Source: Prevotella sp. UBA4268 (GTDB lineage Bacteria; Bacteroidota; Bacteroidia; Bacteroidales; Bacteroidaceae). From it: 64,000 nucleotides of DNA. The stretch spans positions 73,501 through 137,500 of the forward strand of contig DGWC01000055.1 of assembly GCA_002395135.1 (NCBI GenBank), given 5' to 3'. Position 1 is the stretch's first letter. Each line of letters begins with the position of its first letter. Below are positions 1 through 8,485 of this stretch, in pieces. A model generated the notes under the pieces. The model worked only from the letters and a program-made list of their open reading frames with translations, searched no databases and was not told the origin of the DNA. A program made the translations under genes and the position numbers.

Positions 1-2
1 CG

Positions 3-395
3 AAGGCTTTTCACAATATTGGTGTCATCTGCCAGAATCATAAGATGTACGGCGATGCCATCAAGGCCTACGAGCAGTCGCTCAGATGCAACCCGAAAGA
101 CGACGAAACGCGCTACAATCTGGCTCTCTGCAAGAAGTTGCAAAAAGAAAATCCCCAGCAAAACAAAGACAATCAGCAGAAGAAAGAGGAGAACAACGAC
201 GAGCAGCAGAACAAGCAGAACCAGAAAAAAGATAAGAACAACCAACAGCAGCAGCAACAGCCGCAGGAGCAGATGAGCAAAGACAATGCAGAACGTCTGC
301 TCGACGCTGCCATTCAGAACGAAAAGGCCACTCAGCAGCGCCTGAAGAAAGCGATGCAGCAGCCTCGCAAGAAGAATCTTAACAAGAACTGGTAA
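3..395 (+). CDS. batC: TPR protein, BatC-like (5' end outside window)
   Basis: The reading frame is open to the left edge and gives the end of a tetratricopeptide protein. The visible part starts inside a TPR helix pair (YGDAIKAYEQSLRCNP, then DDETRYNLALCKKL). It then passes into a Lys/Gln/Asn/Glu-rich low-complexity stretch with a run of Gln, and ends in a short charged helix finishing KKNLNKNW. BatC proteins of the Bacteroidota Bat locus have this layout of TPRs followed by a Gln/Lys-rich tail. The next gene starts 10 bp downstream and is BatD, which supports the name. Its role would be protein-protein contacts in the Bat envelope complex, which has been linked to aerotolerance and stress. 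The start, and any signal peptide, lie upstream of the window. Confidence 0.8.
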   Translation, partial: KAFHNIGVICQNHKMYGDAIKAYEQSLRCNPKDDETRYNLALCKKLQKENPQQNKDNQQKKEENNDEQQNKQNQKKDKNNQQQQQQPQEQMSKDNAERLLDAAIQNEKATQQRLKKAMQQPRKKNLNKNW

Positions 396-404
396 ACAAG
401 AGAT

Positions 405-2966
405 ATGAAAAGGGTATTGATTATAGTACAGATGATGCTGTTCGTGTTCGTCGCCAGTGCGCAGACACTGTCGGTGAATGCTCCTTCACGCGTGCAGAAT
501 GGAGAGAATTTCCGCCTCACTTACACGGTGAGCACGCAGAATGCCTCTGACTTCAGGGTGGGAGGCATCCCCGAGGGATTGGAATTGATTACCGGACCGT
601 ATACATCCACACAGTCGAGTTTCCAGATGGTGAACGGCCATACCAGCAGTTCATCGTCCATCACATACACGTTCATCCTCTGCGCCAATAAGAACGGCAC
701 TTACACCATACCGCCTGCTCATGTCCATGCCAATGGAAAGCAGATTGCCTCACAGGCGGTGAAGATCACCGTTTCGGGCTCGGAAAGCAGTCAGGGAGGC
801 TCGCCCAGGATGCACGAAGAGGATGACGACGTTCAGCAAGTGCGCGCTGCCGGTTCGCCGATTCGTGATTCTGACTTGTTCATCAAGGTCAGCGCCAACA
901 AGAAACACGTGTATGAGCAGGAGCCCATTCTGCTCACCTACAAGGTATATACACTGGTAGGACTCACTCAGTTCGAGGGAAACATGCCCGACCTGACAGG
1001 TTTCCACTCGCAAGAGGTGAGACAGGCTCAGCAGAAGTCATTGCATGTGGAGAACGTCAACGGCAAGAATTACCGCACGGGAACATGGAGCCAGTATGTG
1101 ATGTATCCCCAGATGACGGGCAAACTGGAGATTCCCAGTATTACGTTTGAGGGTACCGTTGTGCAGAAAAACCGCGACGTGGACCCGTTTGAGGAGTTCT
1201 TCAACGGTGGCAGCGGCTATATCGAGGTGCGTAGGAGCATCAAGGCTCCCGGCGTAACCATCCAGGTGGATCCGCTCCCGGCAGGCAAGCCGGCCGATTT
1301 CTCCGGCGGCGTTGGCGTGTTTAACATCTCTGCCCAGTTGAATAAGTCGGTTGTAAAGGCCAACGACCCAGTCACCGTGCGCGTCGTCGTGGGCGGCAAT
1401 GGCAATCTTAAACTCATCAAGCAGCCTGTGGTTCATTTCCCGAAGGACTTCGATAAATACGACCCGAAGGTGACCGACAAGACCAAACTGACGGTAAATG
1501 GCGTGGAAGGCAACATGATCTACGACTTCTTGATCGTCCCGCGCAACCAGGGTACTTACACGATACCGCCTGTGGAGTTCTCTTATTTCGACCTGAACAG
1601 CAAGTCATACAAGACCATCAAGAGCCAGTCGTTTGAGTTGAAGGTGGAAAAAGGAGAGGGCGGCACCGGCAATTCTGCTGATTTCATGTCAGAGAAAAAC
1701 CAGGACATCCATTCCATCAAGACAGGTAAGACCGACCTGGTGAGTGCCGATTACATCTTCTTCGGCAGCACGCTCTATTGGGTTCTCCTGCTCACGCTCC
1801 TCTGTCTGTTCATCATTTTGATGGTGATTTTCAGGAAGAGGGCCATCGACAATGCCGACCTGGTGAAGATGAAGGGCAAGAAAGCCAACAAGATTGCTAC
1901 GAAACGCCTTAAACTGGCCAGCCGCCTGATGGCCGAAAACCGTCAGAACGAGTTCTACGACGAGGTGCTCCGGGCATTGTGGGGCTACATTGGCGACAAG
2001 TTGAACATACCCGTCACTGACCTCTCGCAAGACAATATCGCCGGCAAACTGGAGGCATGCGACGTGGATGAGAACACCGTCAACAAGTTCATCGAGGCAC
2101 TCAACGAATGCGAGTATGAACGTTATGCGCCGGGCGACTCGGCAGGAAACATGAACAAGACATACGAAACGGCCATGGAGGCTATCACGAAGATAGAAGG
2201 TGTGATGAAGAAAGTGAGAAAAGGAGCCAAGGCGGTTATGCTGCTCCTGATGGTGTTCCTGTCTGTGAACGTGCAGGCACTGACCAAGCAGCAGGCCGAT
2301 GCGGAATACAGCAAGGGCAATTATCAGCAGGCCATCAAGAATTATGAGCAACTGCTGAAAGACGGGAAGAGTGCCGATTTGTATTATAATCTCGGCAATT
2401 CCTACTACCGCACGGACAACATCACGCGTGCCGTGCTCAACTATGAGCGTGCACTGCTCCTTTCGCCTTCCGACGATGACATCCGCTTTAACCTGCAGAT
2501 GGCGCGGTCGAAGACCATCGATAAGATCACACCCGAGAGCGAAATGTTCTTCTTTGCATGGTATCGCTCCTTGGTGAACCTGCTTGGCATCGACGGCTGG
2601 GCTGTGCTCGCCATCGTCTCCATGCTGCTCACGCTTGTGCTGGCACTGGTGTATTTGTTCTCGTCGAACATGCTCTTGCGCAAAGTGGGCTTCTTCGGCG
2701 GCGTGCTGTTCATCGTCCTTTTCCTGTTCAGCAATCTGTTTGCCTTCCAGCAGCAGCGTGCTTTGCGCGCACACAAGGGTGCCATTGTGACGGCACCGTC
2801 GGCCGTGGTGAAGAAGACGCCTGCTGCCAACAGTGCCGATCAGGGTGTCATTCACGAAGGCACGCGTGTGGATATCACCGACGATACCATGCTCGACTGG
2901 AAGGGGGTGCGCCTTGCCGACGGCCGTGAAGGGTGGATACAGACATCTGTGATTGAGGTAATCTGA
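405..2966 (+). CDS. batD: BatD-BatE fusion protein
   Basis: This 853-residue protein joins two proteins that are usually separate. Residues 1-19 are a signal peptide (cut near VFVASA/QTL). Residues 20-445 form a BatD-type periplasmic region of beta-sandwich repeats, followed by a membrane helix at about 453-476 and a basic cytoplasmic segment. At residue 601 a second signal-like segment begins (MKKVRKGAKAVMLLLMVF, ending VNVQA). It is followed by TPRs (about 626-700), two membrane helices (about 732-752 and 760-780) and a C-terminal SH3-like domain ending GREGWIQTSVIEV, which is the BatE architecture. The codon for Met601 is at 2205 and has a GAAGG tract just upstream, so BatE could also be made separately from an internal start. 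The topology of the full fusion is consistent, because the second hydrophobic segment returns the chain to the periplasm. The stop overlaps the next start (TGATG). Confidence 0.85.
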   Translation: MKRVLIIVQMMLFVFVASAQTLSVNAPSRVQNGENFRLTYTVSTQNASDFRVGGIPEGLELITGPYTSTQSSFQMVNGHTSSSSSITYTFILCANKNGTYTIPPAHVHANGKQIASQAVKITVSGSESSQGGSPRMHEEDDDVQQVRAAGSPIRDSDLFIKVSANKKHVYEQEPILLTYKVYTLVGLTQFEGNMPDLTGFHSQEVRQAQQKSLHVENVNGKNYRTGTWSQYVMYPQMTGKLEIPSITFEGTVVQKNRDVDPFEEFFNGGSGYIEVRRSIKAPGVTIQVDPLPAGKPADFSGGVGVFNISAQLNKSVVKANDPVTVRVVVGGNGNLKLIKQPVVHFPKDFDKYDPKVTDKTKLTVNGVEGNMIYDFLIVPRNQGTYTIPPVEFSYFDLNSKSYKTIKSQSFELKVEKGEGGTGNSADFMSEKNQDIHSIKTGKTDLVSADYIFFGSTLYWVLLLTLLCLFIILMVIFRKRAIDNADLVKMKGKKANKIATKRLKLASRLMAENRQNEFYDEVLRALWGYIGDKLNIPVTDLSQDNIAGKLEACDVDENTVNKFIEALNECEYERYAPGDSAGNMNKTYETAMEAITKIEGVMKKVRKGAKAVMLLLMVFLSVNVQALTKQQADAEYSKGNYQQAIKNYEQLLKDGKSADLYYNLGNSYYRTDNITRAVLNYERALLLSPSDDDIRFNLQMARSKTIDKITPESEMFFFAWYRSLVNLLGIDGWAVLAIVSMLLTLVLALVYLFSSNMLLRKVGFFGGVLFIVLFLFSNLFAFQQQRALRAHKGAIVTAPSAVVKKTPAANSADQGVIHEGTRVDITDDTMLDWKGVRLADGREGWIQTSVIEVI

Positions 2967-3655
2967 TGGGTTTTCTTTTGGAATTAGACCGGCAAATTTT
3001 GCTCTTCTTCAACGGGAGCGATTCCTTGTTCCTCGACGGACTGATCGTTACGCTCACGTCGGGCTATGCTTGGATTCCCCTGTATGTCGTCTTGTTCTAT
3101 GTCATTATGAGAGACAACGAGACCGTTCCTCAGATTATGCTCGTTGCCGTCTGTGCCATTGTCGGCGTGGCCCTCACTGCCGGCATCACCAATTTCATTG
3201 TGAAGCCGCTGTTTGAGCGCCCTCGTCCGTGCAACGACCCGGCAATCAAGTATCTCGTGGATACGGTCATCACGGCCAGTAACAAGGATTTCAGTTTCTT
3301 CTCGGCACATGCTGCCAACACATCGGTGATTGCAGCCTATCTGTCGCTGATGGTAAGGAAGCGCATGTTCACGGTTGCCATGTCGCTGTGGGTATTGCTC
3401 AACTGCTATACACGCCTGTATCTCGGCATGCATTACCTGTCTGACATTCTCGTGGGCCTGTGCTTCGGCATCCTCATGGGCATGGCCACTTACCGCGTTT
3501 ATCAGAAACTGCAAGCCCGTTTGTGCAACATGGCAGGGCAGCCCGCCGCGTCTTCATCGATTTGTCTGCCTGTCACGGCTCATGATATCGACCTGGTCAT
3601 CACCACCATGGTGCTCATCTTCTCGTTTGCCGTGGTGAGGGCATCGGTTTATTAA
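2966..3655 (+). CDS. PAP2-family membrane phosphatase
   Basis: This is a polytopic membrane protein of 229 residues. It carries the three PAP2 acid-phosphatase motifs: KPLFERPRPC near residues 80-89, SFFSAHAANT near 110-118 (the usual PSGH is here FSAH) and TRLYLGMHYLSD near 149-160. The first and third motifs contain the conserved Arg, His and Asp. Members dephosphorylate lipid phosphates such as undecaprenyl pyrophosphate, phosphatidylglycerol phosphate or lipid A, and the exact substrate cannot be read from sequence. A poorly conserved tail of about 45 residues follows the core and ends in a further hydrophobic helix. The start codon overlaps the stop of the BatD-BatE gene, so the two are translationally coupled. 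queA follows after 12 bp. Confidence 0.88.
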   Translation: MGFLLELDRQILLFFNGSDSLFLDGLIVTLTSGYAWIPLYVVLFYVIMRDNETVPQIMLVAVCAIVGVALTAGITNFIVKPLFERPRPCNDPAIKYLVDTVITASNKDFSFFSAHAANTSVIAAYLSLMVRKRMFTVAMSLWVLLNCYTRLYLGMHYLSDILVGLCFGILMGMATYRVYQKLQARLCNMAGQPAASSSICLPVTAHDIDLVITTMVLIFSFAVVRASVY

Positions 3656-3667
3656 TAGTATAGAAGA

Positions 3668-4897
3668 ATGGAAAACGATACAAAACATATCCGAATCAAG
3701 GATTATACCTATGTGCTTCCCGACGAGCGCATAGCCAAATTCCCCATTTCGCGCCGCGACCAGAGCAAGTTGCTCGTCTATCGCCACGGCCAGGTGTCGC
3801 AGGATATCTTCTGCAACATCGCGGAATATCTGCCCAAAGGGGCGCTGATGGTGTTCAATAACACGAAGGTGATACAGGCTCGTATGCATTTCCGGAAGAG
3901 CACCGGCGCACTGATAGAGGTGTTCCTGCTCGAGCCGGCATGCCCCGCCGACTATGAGCAGATGTTCCAGGCGCGCGGAAAATGTTCGTGGCTGTGTCTG
4001 GTGGGAAACCTGAAGAAGTGGAAAGAGGGTCGGTTAGAGAAAGAAATCGATATCAAGGGCAAGACCATCACCCTCTCTGCCGACCGCATCCGCGAGCAAG
4101 GCACCAGTTTCCTGGTTGAGTTCCAGTGGGACGACGAGTCGGTTTCGTTTGCCGAAATCATCGATGCGGCAGGCGAACTGCCCATTCCTCCGTATCTCAA
4201 TCGCAAGACCGAAGAGAGCGACAAGGTGACTTATCAGACCGTATACAGCAAGATCAAGGGCAGCGTGGCTGCCCCTACGGCAGGACTGCATTTCACCAAT
4301 GAGGTGCTGCAGTCGCTCGACGAGCATGGCATCCACCGTGAGGAACTGACGCTGCATGTGGGTGCGGGAACCTTCAAACCCGTGAAAAGCGAGGAGATAG
4401 AGGGACATGCCATGCACACCGAGTATATCAGCGTGAAGAAGACCACGCTGCTCCGGCTCATCGAGCACGAGGCGCAGGCCATCGCCGTGGGCACCACGAG
4501 CGTGCGCACACTGGAGAGTCTCTACTACATCGGCTGCCATCTGGAGGCTTGTCCCGATGCTTCTGATGACGCTCTGCATGTGAGCCAGTGGGAGCCATAC
4601 GCCGACGGTGCTGCCGAGCAGCCCATATCGCCCGTCAAGGCATTGCAGAATATCGTTGACTGGATGGACCGCAACGGGCAGAACACGATGCACGGCAGCA
4701 CGCAGATTATTATCGCCCCGGGCTACGAATATAAGATTGTGAAGATGCTCGTCACCAATTTCCATCAGCCGCAAAGCACGCTGCTCCTTCTGGTGAGTGC
4801 CTTTGTGCATGGCGACTGGCGCACCATCTACGACTATGCCCTGGCTCACGACTTCCGTTTCCTGAGTTATGGCGACAGTTCATTGTTAATTCCTTAA
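3668..4897 (+). CDS. queA: S-adenosylmethionine:tRNA ribosyltransferase-isomerase
   Basis: QueA transfers and isomerises the ribosyl group of S-adenosylmethionine onto 7-aminomethyl-7-deazaguanine in tRNA, giving epoxyqueuosine at the wobble position. Family signatures are visible along the 409 residues: LPDERIAKFPISRRDQSKLL near the N-terminus, MVFNNTKVIQARM, the central VAAPTAGLHFTNEVL, then LHVGAGTFKPVKSEEIEGH and the C-terminal TNFHQPQSTLLLLVSAFVHG. The protein is longer than the roughly 350-residue enterobacterial enzyme. The extra length is partly a segment around residues 290-320 (CPDASDDALHVSQWEPYADG). It is a cytoplasmic enzyme. The gene sits 12 bp after the PAP2 gene and 13 bp before the Smr gene, so it is probably part of the same transcript. 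Confidence 0.95.
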   Translation: MENDTKHIRIKDYTYVLPDERIAKFPISRRDQSKLLVYRHGQVSQDIFCNIAEYLPKGALMVFNNTKVIQARMHFRKSTGALIEVFLLEPACPADYEQMFQARGKCSWLCLVGNLKKWKEGRLEKEIDIKGKTITLSADRIREQGTSFLVEFQWDDESVSFAEIIDAAGELPIPPYLNRKTEESDKVTYQTVYSKIKGSVAAPTAGLHFTNEVLQSLDEHGIHREELTLHVGAGTFKPVKSEEIEGHAMHTEYISVKKTTLLRLIEHEAQAIAVGTTSVRTLESLYYIGCHLEACPDASDDALHVSQWEPYADGAAEQPISPVKALQNIVDWMDRNGQNTMHGSTQIIIAPGYEYKIVKMLVTNFHQPQSTLLLLVSAFVHGDWRTIYDYALAHDFRFLSYGDSSLLIP

Positions 4898-4910
4898 ACG
4901 AAGACAGAAT

Positions 4911-6071
4911 ATGAAGATAGGAGATAAAGTAAGATTCCTCAGCGAAACAGGTGGCGGTGTGGTTGCCGGTTTCAAGGGAAAGGACATTGTGTTGGTGGAA
5001 GACGAGGACGGATTCCAGATTCCCACGTCGGTGAGAGAGGTGGTAGTGGTTCACGATGAGGACTACAGCACGGCGAATGTGGTGAGCAAGAAGGCGCAGG
5101 AGAAGCCTGGCCACGCCGCTCCCGCAGCCGCCAAGGAGCCGCAGAGCGACGATCCCGCCGACCGTCCCGTTACGTTCAGGAAGAAACCCGAGGAGCGAAA
5201 GGGCGGCGACCAGTTGTCTGTCTACATCGCTTTTGTGCCCATCGACATCCTCGAAATGACCAGGACGCGCTATGAAACCTACATCGTCAACGACAGCAAC
5301 TATTATATCCACTTCACTTATCTCGTTGCCGAGGGCAAGTCGTGGCAGTTGAAGGCCGCGGGAGAGGTGGAACCGAACACCAAACTCTTCATCGAGGAGT
5401 TCGGAAAAGAGGATTTGAACGGCATGGAGCACCTTGCCGTGCAGTTGGTGGCCTATAAGCGCGATAAGAGTTTCATGCTGAAAGACCCCGTTTCGGTACA
5501 ATTGCGCGTGGATCCGGTGAAATTCTACAAACTGCACACGTTCCAGGAGAACGATTTCTTTGAGACAAAGGCGATGGTTCACACCGTTATTGAGAACGAC
5601 CGTGTGGCACGTCCTCTTGTGGTGGATGCCAAGCAACTGAAAGAGGAGATGTTCTCTACCAAGAACGACCACATTCCCTCGCGCCAGCAAATGACGGGCG
5701 AGGCCGCCAGAAACGCCAACTCATACGTGCGTAGATACGATCATGGCAAGCAGGGGAACCCCTTTGCACCGAAACATCATGCAGGCGACGAGCCTGTAGT
5801 GGTGGATCTGCATGCAGGCGAACTGCTGGAAACCACGGCAGGCATGTCGCCGGCCGACATCCTGAGTTACCAGTTGGACGTGTTCCGCCGCACACTTGCC
5901 GACTACGGAGGCAACAAAGGGCAGAAAATTGTGTTCATTCACGGCAAGGGCGAGGGCGTGTTGCGCCGCGCCATCATCAACGAACTGAACTATAAATACA
6001 AGTCATATCCTTATCAGGATGCCTCGTTTCAGGAATATGGCTACGGTGCCACGCAGGTAACAATCAAGTAG
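4911..6071 (+). CDS. DUF2027 / Smr-domain protein
   Basis: The 386-residue protein starts with the DUF2027 N-terminal region (MKIGDKVRFLSETGGGVVAG), typical of a Bacteroidota family. A proline/alanine-rich charged linker follows at about 60-95, then a beta-rich middle region. The C-terminus (about 297-386) is an Smr domain with VDLHAGELL and the HGKGEGVLR loop. Smr domains occur in MutS2 and in stand-alone proteins, and several act as endonucleases on DNA or on RNA of stalled ribosomes. Whether this one cleaves nucleic acid is not shown by sequence. The conserved D-L-H and H-G-x-G elements are both present. No signal peptide is seen, so a cytoplasmic location is likely. It is the last gene before a strong terminator. 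Confidence 0.88.
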   Translation: MKIGDKVRFLSETGGGVVAGFKGKDIVLVEDEDGFQIPTSVREVVVVHDEDYSTANVVSKKAQEKPGHAAPAAAKEPQSDDPADRPVTFRKKPEERKGGDQLSVYIAFVPIDILEMTRTRYETYIVNDSNYYIHFTYLVAEGKSWQLKAAGEVEPNTKLFIEEFGKEDLNGMEHLAVQLVAYKRDKSFMLKDPVSVQLRVDPVKFYKLHTFQENDFFETKAMVHTVIENDRVARPLVVDAKQLKEEMFSTKNDHIPSRQQMTGEAARNANSYVRRYDHGKQGNPFAPKHHAGDEPVVVDLHAGELLETTAGMSPADILSYQLDVFRRTLADYGGNKGQKIVFIHGKGEGVLRRAIINELNYKYKSYPYQDASFQEYGYGATQVTIK

Positions 6072-6161
6072 CACCTGGATAAAAAGCACGGCGGCATTGT
6101 TTTGCGGTTGTGAAAAAAAACTACAAAATATTGTTTGCAAAACGGTGCCTTCTAACTTTGC

Positions 6162-6212
6162 CGACAGTAGGAAAAACGGTCTTTCTGGCGTTTTTCCTGC
6201 TGTCGTTTTTTC
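6162..6212 (+). terminator. Rho-independent terminator after the Smr gene
   Basis: Arms at 6162-6178 and 6190-6206 pair over 17 bp with one mismatch (CGACAG-AGGAAAAACG stem) around an 11-nt loop, and a run of T follows at 6207-6212. It lies 90 bp after the Smr stop codon. Confidence 0.85.
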
Positions 6213-6213
6213 A

Positions 6214-6337
6214 AAACCTATGGTTTTACCTCGCAAAACCTATGTTTTTGTTGAACGAAACCTATGGTTTTGGCTTGTAAAAACATAGTTTTTAGCACTT
6301 AAAACCTATGCTTTTACACCATAAAATCATCTTTTTT
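6214..6337. repeat. 22-bp-periodic array of 15-bp near-palindromes (array 1)
   Basis: Six copies start at 6214, 6236, 6258, 6280, 6302 and 6324, each exactly 22 bp after the previous one. The best copy is AAAACCTATGGTTTT (arms AAAACC/GGTTTT around TAT). The copy at 6280 has the centre inverted (ACATAG), and the last copy is degraded. The 7-bp spacers between copies differ from one another. The period is not a multiple of three and no gene overlaps. A-tracts and T-tracts alternate every 11 bp, about one helical turn, which predicts curved DNA. A related array in the opposite orientation lies at 53512-53614. Confidence 0.9.
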
Positions 6338-6555
6338 ACAGTTCGGGAAATTACATTTTCCTCTTAGCCTTTGATAGTGAGCGAGTTATAAAATCCGCTT
6401 CATTTTGCGATATTTCGGCCTTGGCAAAAACGGTTTTCAAATAAGCGAATGTCATGGATATAAACTGACAATAAATGTTTACAATACAGATGATTGGCAT
6501 CTCCGTTTTGGGAGCATGAGGCGAGATACTTGTTGTGTGAAAAAAAATTAATCGC

Positions 6556-6586
6556 TTTGTCGTTTGGATATTAATTACTATCTTTG
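6556..6586 (+). promoter_or_regulatory. Bacteroidota-type promoter of the phosphohexomutase gene
   Basis: TTTG at 6556-6559 is followed after exactly 19 bp by TATCTTTG at 6579-6586, matching the -33/-7 consensus of Bacteroidota. The start codon lies 39 bp downstream. Confidence 0.85.
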
Positions 6587-6624
6587 TAATCGGAAAAATT
6601 ATTAACTTAAAACATATCTCAAAA

Positions 6625-8373
6625 ATGGCAAACAACGCAGAACTTATCAAGCAGTGTGAAGAGGCTGCAAGGCAATGGCTGTCTCCTTCTTTCGACGAAC
6701 AGACAAGAAAAGAAGTGCAGGCCATGCTCGACAACGAGGACAAGACAGAACTCATCGACAGTTTCTATCGTTCCTTAGAGTTTGGTACGGGTGGACTGCG
6801 CGGCATCATGGGTGCCGGCACCAACAGAATGAACATCTATATCGTCGGTATGGCGACACAAGGATTTGCCAATTACATACTGAAGGCGTTCCCGGGACGC
6901 ACCGACCTGTCGGTGGTGGTGGGGCACGACTGCCGCAACAACGGCCGTCTGTTTGCTGAAACAGTGGCAAACATCTTCTCGGCAAACGGCATCAAGGCTT
7001 ATCTTTTCGAGAGCCTTCGTCCCACACCGGAGATTTCTTTCGCCATCCGCCAACTGAAATGCCAGGCCGGCGTGAATGTTACCGCAAGCCACAACCCGCG
7101 TGAATACAACGGATACAAGGCCTACTGGGAAGACGGCGCACAGGTGCTTTCTCCGCACGACACCGGTATCATCGACGAGGTGAACAAGGTGAAGATCGAG
7201 GATGTGAAGTTCGAACCCAATAAAGACCTCATTGAAATCATCGGCGGAGAGATGGACTGGGACTACCTGCAGGCAGTGAAAGAGGCCATGGTAGACCAGG
7301 ATGTCATCCTCAGACAGAAAGACCTGAATATCGTTTATACACCGCTCCACGGCACAGGACGCGTCATCATTCCCGAAGCACTGCGCTCATGGGGATTCCA
7401 GAACATCCATGTGGTGCCCGAGCAGATGGTTATCGACGGCAATTTCCCCACCGTGGTGTCGCCTAATCCTGAGAATTCAGAGGCCATGACGCTGGGTATG
7501 AACCTCGGAACCAAACTCAATGCCGACCTGGTGATTGCCTCCGACCCCGACGCTGACCGTCTGGCCATCGTCTGCCGCAATGCAAAGGGCGAGTGGGAGA
7601 TTCTCAACGGCAACCAGACCTGCATGATGTTCTCGTGGTATATCATCGCCAACAAGAAGAAACTTGGCCAACTCAAGGGCAACGAATTCCTGGTGAAGAC
7701 CATCGTGACCACCGAGGTGATTGCCGAGATTGCCAAGAAAAACGGCGTGGAATACATGGACTGCTACACCGGATTCAAGTGGATTGCCAACGAAATCCGC
7801 ATCAACGAGGGCAAGAAAAAGTATATCGGCGGCGGCGAGGAGAGTTTCGGATTCCTGCCGTTCGACAAGGTGCGCGACAAGGATTCACCAGCCTCTATCT
7901 GCCTGATCTGCGAAATCGCTGCATGGGCAAAGGACAATGGCATGACATTGTATGACCTGCTGATGAACATCTACGCAGAATACGGATTCTCGCGCGAGGT
8001 GACCATCAACGTGGTGAAGCCGGGAAAGAGCGGCGCTGATGAGATTCGGCAGATGATGGAAGACTTCCGCAACAACCCGCCAACCGATCTCGGCGGCTCA
8101 AAGATATGTTTGTGGAAAGACTATCAGACGCTCGAGCAGCGCGATGCCAGCGGCAATGTCTCCAAGATCGACATGCCCGCCACGAGCAATGTGCTCCAGT
8201 GGTTCTGCGAAGATGGCACCAAAGTGTCTGTGCGCCCGTCGGGAACGGAGCCGAAGATTAAGTTCTACACCGAGGTGAAGGATCCTTCGTTCAAGTGCGC
8301 AGGCTGCTACGAGCGCTGCATGGCAGGTGCCGAGGAGAAAATCGCTGCCATCAAGAAGTCGCTGAACCTCTGA
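6625..8373 (+). CDS. Phosphoglucomutase/phosphomannomutase family protein
   Basis: This 582-residue enzyme of the alpha-D-phosphohexomutase superfamily moves a phosphate between C6 and C1 of glucose or mannose. It contains the active-site serine loop TASHNPREYNGYK (Ser near residue 155), the metal-binding DPDADR loop near 307, the sugar-binding GGGEESFGF near 402 and the phosphate-binding RPSGTEPKIKFY near 537, so all four domains are intact. The length fits the PGM2-like cytoplasmic group common in Bacteroidota. Specificity for glucose or mannose cannot be decided from these motifs. It has its own promoter. The product could supply NDP-sugar precursors to the downstream glycan locus, but that link is only positional. 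Confidence 0.93.
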   Translation: MANNAELIKQCEEAARQWLSPSFDEQTRKEVQAMLDNEDKTELIDSFYRSLEFGTGGLRGIMGAGTNRMNIYIVGMATQGFANYILKAFPGRTDLSVVVGHDCRNNGRLFAETVANIFSANGIKAYLFESLRPTPEISFAIRQLKCQAGVNVTASHNPREYNGYKAYWEDGAQVLSPHDTGIIDEVNKVKIEDVKFEPNKDLIEIIGGEMDWDYLQAVKEAMVDQDVILRQKDLNIVYTPLHGTGRVIIPEALRSWGFQNIHVVPEQMVIDGNFPTVVSPNPENSEAMTLGMNLGTKLNADLVIASDPDADRLAIVCRNAKGEWEILNGNQTCMMFSWYIIANKKKLGQLKGNEFLVKTIVTTEVIAEIAKKNGVEYMDCYTGFKWIANEIRINEGKKKYIGGGEESFGFLPFDKVRDKDSPASICLICEIAAWAKDNGMTLYDLLMNIYAEYGFSREVTINVVKPGKSGADEIRQMMEDFRNNPPTDLGGSKICLWKDYQTLEQRDASGNVSKIDMPATSNVLQWFCEDGTKVSVRPSGTEPKIKFYTEVKDPSFKCAGCYERCMAGAEEKIAAIKKSLNL

Positions 8374-8398
8374 TGGCTTAGAGAATAAGTGTTTTCGT

Positions 8399-8457
8399 GA
8401 GTTCTTGGAATGGGATGGAGAGAGCCTCTTTGGACTTGTCCTCCTTTTCCAAGACTC
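8399..8457 (+). other. Imperfect inverted repeat in the gap before the sugar kinase
   Basis: GAGTTCTTGGAA (8399-8410) can pair with TTCCAAGACTC (8447-8457) with one bulged base, and the 36-nt loop is purine-rich. It lies 26 bp after the mutase stop and 28 bp before the kinase start. It has no T-run, so it is more likely an mRNA structure than a terminator. Confidence 0.35.
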
Positions 8458-8485
8458 CTTCATGTTGGAATAAAGTATAGTTGCA

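Larger units (their letters stand above)
6072..6624. other. Intergenic region between Smr gene and phosphohexomutase
   Basis: This 553-bp gap holds a TAACTTTG box (6153-6160), the terminator at 6162-6212, the 22-bp array at 6214-6337, about 220 bp of AT-rich sequence with no recognised gene, and the promoter of the phosphohexomutase gene at 6556-6586. Confidence 0.8.

Noticed and set aside
1689..2855. 388-codon frame on the minus strand opposite the BatD-BatE gene
   Set aside because: It is fully antisense to a well-supported gene, is His/Gln/Val-rich and has no recognisable domain. It is an expected shadow in GC-rich coding sequence.
4752..5690. 312-codon frame opposite queA and the Smr gene
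   Set aside because: It spans the junction of two real genes on the other strand and has no domain.
6214..6337. CRISPR array
   Set aside because: Regular repeats with variable spacers look superficially similar, but the units are 15 bp and the spacers 7 bp, far below CRISPR sizes, and no cas gene is present. The same applies to 53512-53614.
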